In this document: piece after piece, positions 24,969-30,246 of the stretch
Position numbering within the stretch: the stretch's first letter is position 1
Layout: each line of letters begins with the position of its first letter
Assembly: GCF_023653455.1 (NCBI RefSeq)
Contig: NZ_JAKEDR010000016.1
Coordinates: forward strand, 1-30,246
Length of the DNA stretch: 30,246 bases
DNA from: Paraclostridium ghonii
Lineage (GTDB): Bacteria; Bacillota; Clostridia; Peptostreptococcales; Peptostreptococcaceae
Direction: 5' to 3'
Notes under the pieces: generated by a model
Databases searched by the model: none
The model's input: only the letters and a program-made list of their open reading frames with translations
Told to the model about the DNA's origin: nothing
Program-made: the position numbers and the translations under genes

Positions 24969-26738
24969 ATGGCATTCGATGGTTTAGTTGTTCATTCTAT
25001 TTGTGATGAACTATCTTCTAAATTAGTTGGCGGAAAAATAGATAAAATATATCAACCAGAAAATGATGAAATAGTTTTACATATAAGAAATAATAAAGAG
25101 AATTTTAAGCTAGTACTAAGTGCAAGCTCATCTAATCCTAGAATTTATCTTTCTAATTCGTATAAAAAGGAAAATCCTATAAATGCTCCTATGTTTTGCA
25201 TGTTACTTAGAAAGTATATCCAAAGTGGAAATATAGTTAGCATTTCTCAAGTTGGTTTTGAAAGAATTATAAAAGTAACAATTGAATCTCTAGATGAATT
25301 AAAATCAAAAACTACTAAAGATTTAATAATAGAAATTATGGGAAGACACAGTAATATAATCCTTACTCATGAAGAAGATAAAGTAGTAGATTCTATAAAA
25401 AGAATACCACCTAGCGTTAGTAGAGTAAGGCAAATACTACCTGGTATAACATATACCTTACCTCCTGCTCAGGATAAATTAAATCCTCTTGATCCAATTT
25501 CTATAGACATCTTTAAAGGTATTCTTAAAGATTTTAATGGATCTATATCAAAATCTATATACTCTAAATTTTTAGGGATAAGCCCCACTGTATCAAAAGA
25601 GATTTGTTCTAGGTCTAATTTAGATATATCTATTTCAACTTCAGATTTAGACGATAAAAGTTTTGATACACTGTATAAAGAATTTTTTAATATTATGCAA
25701 GATGTAAAAACCTCAAATTACAATCCATGTTTAGCTATAGATCCTTCTATTGATAAACTTCTAGATTTTAGTTGTATAAATCTTTCTTTATTTAAAAATC
25801 TAAAAGTTATTAATAATGAAAGTATTTCATCAGTAATAGAAAGTTTCTATGCTAATAAAGATAGTAAAGAAAGAATAAATCAGCGTGCATCGGACTTTAA
25901 AAAAAGTATATCTATAAAATTAGATAGACTTTATAATAAGTTGAAAAAACAAGAACTAGAGCTTAAAGAATCCGACAATGCAATAAAATATAAAATCAAA
26001 GGAGAACTTATAACTTCATATATTTATATGGTTGAAAAAGGTATGAAGCTTATAGAAGTACAAAATTTTTATGATGAAAATTGTACTAATACAAAAATAG
26101 AGTTAAACCCTAACTTAACACCATCTGAAAATGCTCAGAAATACTTTAAAAAGTATACTAAGTTAAAACATGCAAAAAAAGAAATAAGCGCTCAAGTAGA
26201 AATTAGTTTAGAAGAAATTAATTACCTTGAAAATATAATGCTTAGCATAGATAACTGCGATAACCTAGCTGAGCTTAACGATATAAAAGAAGAACTTCAA
26301 AAACTTGGTTATATGCGCGGTAAAGTTAAATGTAAAAAAGAAAAAAACACTTTGACCACTAAACCAAATGAATTCTTATCTTCTGATGGATTTACAATAT
26401 TGGTCGGTAAAAATAATAAGCAAAATGATTTTCTAACACTAAGAGTTGCTAACAATGATGATTTGTGGATGCATACTAAAAACATTCCAGGGTCTCATGT
26501 TATTATTAAATCCAATGGAAATGAAATTCCAGAATCCACAATATTTGAAGGAGCGATGTTAGCTGCATTTTTCAGTAAATCTAAAATGTCATCTCAGGTT
26601 CCTGTTGATTATACATTAAAGAAAAATGTAAAAAAACCAAACGGTTCTAAACCTGGAATGGTTATATACGAAACAAATAGCACTATTTATGTAACCCCAT
26701 CTGAAGAACTAGTTGTTAAACTAAAAAAACAGGGTTAA
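24969..26738 (+). CDS. rqcH: Ribosome quality-control protein RqcH (NFACT family)
   Basis: 589 residues. The NFACT-N domain begins MAFDGLVVHSICDELSSK, a long coiled coil spans the middle (about 300-430), and the C-terminal NFACT-R domain has NDDLWMHTKNIPGSHVIIK. RqcH binds stalled 50S subunits carrying peptidyl-tRNA and adds C-terminal Ala tails for degradation; related proteins were formerly called fibronectin-binding (FbpA). I chose ATG at 24969, eight bases after AAAGGA; an in-frame start at 24915 would add 18 residues lying in the likely leader. It is a single gene on the plus strand, but next to uraA and the yicC cluster just as yloA is in B. subtilis. The stop is inside the loop of its terminator. 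Confidence 0.95.
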   Translation: MAFDGLVVHSICDELSSKLVGGKIDKIYQPENDEIVLHIRNNKENFKLVLSASSSNPRIYLSNSYKKENPINAPMFCMLLRKYIQSGNIVSISQVGFERIIKVTIESLDELKSKTTKDLIIEIMGRHSNIILTHEEDKVVDSIKRIPPSVSRVRQILPGITYTLPPAQDKLNPLDPISIDIFKGILKDFNGSISKSIYSKFLGISPTVSKEICSRSNLDISISTSDLDDKSFDTLYKEFFNIMQDVKTSNYNPCLAIDPSIDKLLDFSCINLSLFKNLKVINNESISSVIESFYANKDSKERINQRASDFKKSISIKLDRLYNKLKKQELELKESDNAIKYKIKGELITSYIYMVEKGMKLIEVQNFYDENCTNTKIELNPNLTPSENAQKYFKKYTKLKHAKKEISAQVEISLEEINYLENIMLSIDNCDNLAELNDIKEELQKLGYMRGKVKCKKEKNTLTTKPNEFLSSDGFTILVGKNNKQNDFLTLRVANNDDLWMHTKNIPGSHVIIKSNGNEIPESTIFEGAMLAAFFSKSKMSSQVPVDYTLKKNVKKPNGSKPGMVIYETNSTIYVTPSEELVVKLKKQG

Positions 26739-26750
26739 GCCCTGTTTTTT
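26723..26750. terminator. Bidirectional terminator of rqcH and uraA
   Basis: AAAAAACAGGG (26724-26734) and CCCTGTTTTTT (26740-26750) form an 11-bp stem; the 5-base loop holds the TAA stop of rqcH. T runs on both strands end both convergent genes. Confidence 0.9.
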
Positions 26751-26764
26751 AGTTTATATTTATT

Positions 26765-28012
26765 TTATATAGCTTGAGAGCTAAGAACTTCTCTTTCTTC
26801 TTTAACATCCTTTTTAAACTCTTCTTTATTTAATATTCTATTTAATATAATACCTACTATTGCCGCTAAACTTAAGCCTGTTATTGTAACAGTGTTAGTT
26901 ATAGGTACCCCTATAACAATCCCTCTATTGCTTAAATAAGTAGTTCCTATCCCTATTACCATTATAGTAGCGATTATTATTATATTCTTTTTATTTCCTA
27001 CGCATTTACTATCATTTATTGTTTTCAAACCTACATATGCAATCATCGAGAATAACATTATACTTATTCCACCCATAACTTCTGTAGGTATACTTTGTAA
27101 AAATCCACCAAACTTACTTACACATGCAAGTAATATTGCACATATAGCAGTTCTTCTTAATATTGATGGATCATAGTTTTTAGTTATAGCAAGTACAGCT
27201 GTATTTTCGCCATAAGTCGTATTTGCTGGTCCTCCTAAAAATCCTGCAACAATAGTAGCTAAAGCATCTCCCATTAACGTTCTATGAAGTCCTGGTTCTT
27301 CTATGAAATTCTTTCCAACTACAGTTCCATTAGTAGTCATGTCTCCTATATGTTCCATGAATACCGCTAAAACCACAGGTGCAATTAATACTATCGCTTC
27401 TAAGCTAAATTTTGGTAATGTAAAGCTTGGTACTTGTAAAAGAGATGTGTTTGCACTCATAAACGAAACATCTACATTTCCTAATATTAACGATACTGTA
27501 TATCCTATAGATACAGCGATTATTATATTTAATTGCTTTATAAATCCCTTACAAAATACATTTATTGCTATTGCTAATCCTAACGTCATGATTGCTATTA
27601 AAAAGTTATTTGATGCCATATTGACTGCAGTAGGCAATAAGTTAAGCCCTATAACTGCTATCATTGCTCCAACAACTTGAGGTGGAAAATATTTTTTTAT
27701 CTTTTCTACCCCTACTTTTTTTACTATAACTGACATTATTAAATATATAAGACCTGCTACTATTATTCCACCTTGAGCATAAGCTAAATCACCATTGTGA
27801 GCTTCTTTAGCTGCTAATATAACAGGTATAAAAGCAAAGCTTGATCCTAAAAAAACTGGAACTACTCCTTTTGTACATGCATGAAATATTAATGTCCCTA
27901 CTCCTGCACAGAAAATAGCAACTGCTGGGTCAAATCCTGTTAATATCGGTACTAAAACCGTAGCTCCAAACATAGCTAATAAATGTTGTAATGATAACAT
28001 TGTTTTTTTCAT
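26765..28012 (-). CDS. uraA: Uracil permease (NCS2 family)
   Basis: 415 residues, about 12-14 hydrophobic helices. NCS2 signatures: SLQHLLAMFGATVLVP at the start, VVLAVFMEHIGDM with the conserved acidic residue, and GGPANTTYGENTAVLAIT. It imports uracil by proton symport. The equivalent B. subtilis gene pyrP directly follows pyrR as here. The ATG is preceded by GGGAGG and then seven T, which together form the 3' part of a regulatory hairpin (see 28013-28086). The pyr biosynthesis genes that follow pyrP in Bacillus are not here; rqcH converges instead. Confidence 0.95.
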   Translation of the reverse strand: MKKTMLSLQHLLAMFGATVLVPILTGFDPAVAIFCAGVGTLIFHACTKGVVPVFLGSSFAFIPVILAAKEAHNGDLAYAQGGIIVAGLIYLIMSVIVKKVGVEKIKKYFPPQVVGAMIAVIGLNLLPTAVNMASNNFLIAIMTLGLAIAINVFCKGFIKQLNIIIAVSIGYTVSLILGNVDVSFMSANTSLLQVPSFTLPKFSLEAIVLIAPVVLAVFMEHIGDMTTNGTVVGKNFIEEPGLHRTLMGDALATIVAGFLGGPANTTYGENTAVLAITKNYDPSILRRTAICAILLACVSKFGGFLQSIPTEVMGGISIMLFSMIAYVGLKTINDSKCVGNKKNIIIIATIMVIGIGTTYLSNRGIVIGVPITNTVTITGLSLAAIVGIILNRILNKEEFKKDVKEEREVLSSQAI

Positions 28013-28086
28013 AAAAAAACCTCCCTATTTTTAATTTGGGAGAAATAATTCTCCCTTTTTCAGTATCTCTGTACTGAATTAAAAGG
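28013..28086 (-). promoter_or_regulatory. PyrR-responsive leader of uraA
   Basis: Three hairpins that exclude each other, read on the minus strand. (1) CCTTTT...TTCAGTA-CAGAGA-TACTGAA..AAAGG (28054-28086): its hexaloop CAGAGA fits the CNGNGA loop of known PyrR sites. (2) GGGAGAA-TTCTCCC (28038-28055), sharing two bases with hairpin 1. (3) CTCCC (28038-28042) with GGGAG (28021-28025), which covers the Shine-Dalgarno and is followed by G and seven T up to the ATG. PyrR with UMP would favour 1, break 2 and let 3 form, which turns uraA off. The mechanism is inferred by analogy with B. subtilis. Confidence 0.8.
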
Positions 28087-28112
28087 CGTTAACCTTATAT
28101 AAGTTTATGCTC

Positions 28113-28646
<534 letters not shown>

Positions 28647-28679
28647 TTAAATCCTCCTTTTATAATAAGGTAATTCCTC

Positions 28680-28710
28680 AAAAAAAAGCTTCCTACCATT
28701 AGGCAAGAAG
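28680..28710 (-). terminator. Attenuator terminator in the pyrR leader
   Basis: Minus-strand GCTTCTTGCC (28701-28710) pairs with GGTAGGAAGC (28687-28696), 10 bp including G-U pairs, loop TAAT, followed by seven T (28680-28686). It sits between the PyrR hairpin and the pyrR ribosome site, as expected of an attenuator. Confidence 0.85.
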
Positions 28711-28762
28711 CATGCTTATCAAATATAAAGAATCTTATATTATATAAGTTCTTGTTATCTCG

Positions 28763-28791
28763 CCTTTTGATCTCTCTGTATCAATTAAAGG
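28763..28791 (-). promoter_or_regulatory. PyrR-binding hairpin in the pyrR leader
   Basis: Read on the minus strand: CCTTTAAT-TGAT-A-CAGAGA-G-ATCA-AAAGG, with the CAGAGA loop at 28773-28778. Its flanks match the uraA element (CCTTT..AAT ... AAAAGG). A CAAGAA segment just downstream can pair with TTCTTG of the terminator's 5' arm as an antiterminator; a second possibility is ATCAAA with TTTGAT. Which of these forms needs folding. Confidence 0.8.
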
Positions 28792-28809
28792 TAACATTCA
28801 TTTTTTATA

Positions 28810-28838
28810 ATTATATAATAATAAATTGCTTTTAACAA
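28810..28838 (-). promoter_or_regulatory. Sigma-A promoter of pyrR-uraA
   Basis: Minus-strand TTGTTA (28833-28838), 17-base spacer, perfect TATAAT (28810-28815), located just after the rluD stop and about 20 bases before the PyrR hairpin. It gives a leader of about 155 bases. Confidence 0.8.
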
Positions 28839-28844
28839 CTGTTT

Positions 28845-29756
28845 TTATTTTATTTTCCCTATTAAATTGCTGAAATATTTTGGAAGTTCTGAATTAAATT
28901 CCATATATTCATTAGTTGTAGGGTGTATAAACCCTAACTTTCTAGCATGTAGTGTTTGACCTTTAACTCCAAATTTATTATTTTTAGGCCCATATAGAGG
29001 GTCTCCTAATAACGGATGATTTAAAGATAATGCATGTACTCTTATTTGATGAGTTCTTCCAGTTTCTAAGGTTGCTTTGACATGAGTAAAGCTTTCATAT
29101 CTATTTATCACTTCAAAATGAGTAACTGCATTCTTTCCATCCTTAACTATACCCATTTTCAATCTATCTTTAGGATTTCTTCCAATAGGTTTATCCACTG
29201 TTATTTTATCTTCTTTCATAACTCCATGGCATATAAATTCATACTCTCTAGTTATTGAGTGATCCTTTAGTTGTTGCGCTAGTGAGTTATGAGAATTATT
29301 GTTTTTTGCAATCATCAAAAGTCCAGATGTATCTTTGTCTATTCTGTGTACTATTCCAGGTCTTATAATTCCATTTATAGAAGATAAGTTTCCTTTACAA
29401 TGATATAAAATTGCATTTACTAATGTATTATCATAATTTCCAGGAGCTGGATGAACAACCATGTTTTGTGGTTTATTTACTATTATTAAATCACCATCTT
29501 CATAAACAATATCAATCGGTATATTTTGTGGTGTTACTTCAAGAAGCTTTGGTGCTGGTATCTCAATAGTTATATGGTCATCTTCTTTAACCAAATACTT
29601 AGCTTTTTCTATTTTCCCATTAACATTAACTTTTTTATCTTTTATAATTTTTTGAATATAACTTCTAGACATATCTCCTAGCTGCCCAGATAAATAAACA
29701 TCTAGTCTGTCTCCTTCTTCTTCATCTATCACTAAAAACTGTCTTATTTCTTCCAT
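28845..29756 (-). CDS. rluD: RluD-family pseudouridine synthase
   Basis: 303 residues: an N-terminal S4 RNA-binding domain (about 14-65) and a catalytic domain with HRIDKDTSGLL (137-147; catalytic Asp140) and LETGRTHQIRVH. The class (RluA/RluC/RluD) is firm; the exact target uridines in 23S rRNA are not visible from sequence. B. subtilis has the equivalent gene ylyB between lspA and pyrR, as here. Eight bases separate it from lspA, so they are co-transcribed. Confidence 0.93.
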   Translation of the reverse strand: MEEIRQFLVIDEEEGDRLDVYLSGQLGDMSRSYIQKIIKDKKVNVNGKIEKAKYLVKEDDHITIEIPAPKLLEVTPQNIPIDIVYEDGDLIIVNKPQNMVVHPAPGNYDNTLVNAILYHCKGNLSSINGIIRPGIVHRIDKDTSGLLMIAKNNNSHNSLAQQLKDHSITREYEFICHGVMKEDKITVDKPIGRNPKDRLKMGIVKDGKNAVTHFEVINRYESFTHVKATLETGRTHQIRVHALSLNHPLLGDPLYGPKNNKFGVKGQTLHARKLGFIHPTTNEYMEFNSELPKYFSNLIGKIK

Positions 29757-29764
29757 AATTTCAC

Positions 29765-30208
29765 CTACTTGTCATTTTCAAAAAATATTATGTATATACA
29801 CAAAAGTATAGTTCCTATAACTACAAACACATCTGCTATATTAAATACATAATCCCAAATTATCCTAAAATCGAAATAATCTACTACAAAGCCTAATCTT
29901 AATCTATCTATAAGATTTCCTATTGCTCCTGATATTATAAGAATAATAGCGCTTTTCCCAAGTAAGTTTACTCGGTTTTTATATAAGTAATACAGTCCAA
30001 ATACACATGCAAATAAAGCAACAACTACGAATATAATTTGATTGTTTTGGAACATTCCAAATGCGGCTCCTCTATTTTCAACATATGTTAAGTGAAATAT
30101 ATTTTCTATTATAGGTATACTCTCTATATTAACTAAATACTTTATAGCTAAAAATTTAGATATTTGATCTAATCCTATTAATCCTAATATAATCAGTATA
30201 TATATCAA
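29765..30208 (-). CDS. lspA: Lipoprotein signal peptidase II
   Basis: 147-residue membrane aspartyl protease that cuts signal peptides from lipoproteins after lipidation. Four hydrophobic helices; catalytic Asp101 in GNLIDR and Asp126 in FNIADVFV; family motif VENRGAAFGMF (43-53). The start is TTG, chosen because GAGGAGG lies eight bases upstream and no better codon exists. The first gene of the minus-strand run in this window; its promoter may lie beyond the right edge. Confidence 0.95.
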   Translation of the reverse strand: MIYILIILGLIGLDQISKFLAIKYLVNIESIPIIENIFHLTYVENRGAAFGMFQNNQIIFVVVALFACVFGLYYLYKNRVNLLGKSAIILIISGAIGNLIDRLRLGFVVDYFDFRIIWDYVFNIADVFVVIGTILLCIYIIFFENDK

Positions 30209-30246
30209 AAAAATATCCTCCTCTATTATTTTAGTCTATATATATT

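Overview
The window is a strongly AT-rich, gene-dense chromosomal segment from a low-GC, spore-forming Gram-positive. Gene content, gene order and sporulation genes (ylbJ/spoVV, spoVM) point to a clostridial Firmicute, most likely Peptostreptococcaceae (Clostridioides/Paraclostridium/Romboutsia-like). No IS, phage, CRISPR, tRNA or rRNA was seen. Almost everything is read on the minus strand. The plus-strand exceptions are ylbJ at the left edge, rpmB, and rqcH.

Layout in the direction of minus-strand transcription (right to left): lspA and rluD; then pyrR and uraA/pyrP, each behind an RNA leader with a PyrR-type CAGAGA hairpin; then rqcH on the opposite strand. Next is a long cluster: dapF, yicC, remA, gmk, rpoZ, coaBC, priA, def, fmt, a DUF116 membrane protein, a YugP-type zinc peptidase, rsmB, rlmN, prpC, prkC, rsgA, rpe, thiN, a 48-residue membrane microprotein and a 23-residue SpoVM-like gene. 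The plus-strand rpmB follows, then yloU, fakA/yloV, recG, rsmD, coaD and a coiled-coil gene that ends tail-to-tail with ylbJ. The order lspA-rluD-pyrR-pyrP ... yicC-remA-gmk-rpoZ-coaBC-priA-def-fmt-rsmB-rlmN-prpC-prkC-rsgA-rpe-thiN-spoVM-rpmB-yloU-yloV-recG closely follows that known for Bacillus subtilis. This order is the main support for the two tiny genes near 7.6-7.9 kb.

The genes join translation start and quality control (def, fmt, rqcH, rpmB, rsmB, rlmN, rsgA, rsmD), nucleotide and coenzyme supply (gmk, pyrR/uraA, coaBC, coaD, thiN, rpe), transcription and replication restart (rpoZ, priA, recG), membrane and envelope work (lspA, fakA, yloU, dapF) and a Ser/Thr kinase-phosphatase pair (prkC/prpC). 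Many Shine-Dalgarno sequences lie inside the last codons of the upstream gene, and several terminators contain the stop codon of the gene they end.

This is mainly a conserved housekeeping region. The points most worth a second look are the very compact three-hairpin PyrR switch before uraA, the two unlisted microproteins beside rpmB, a possible recG promoter built into the fakA terminator, and a GC-richer structured element at about 1281-1357.
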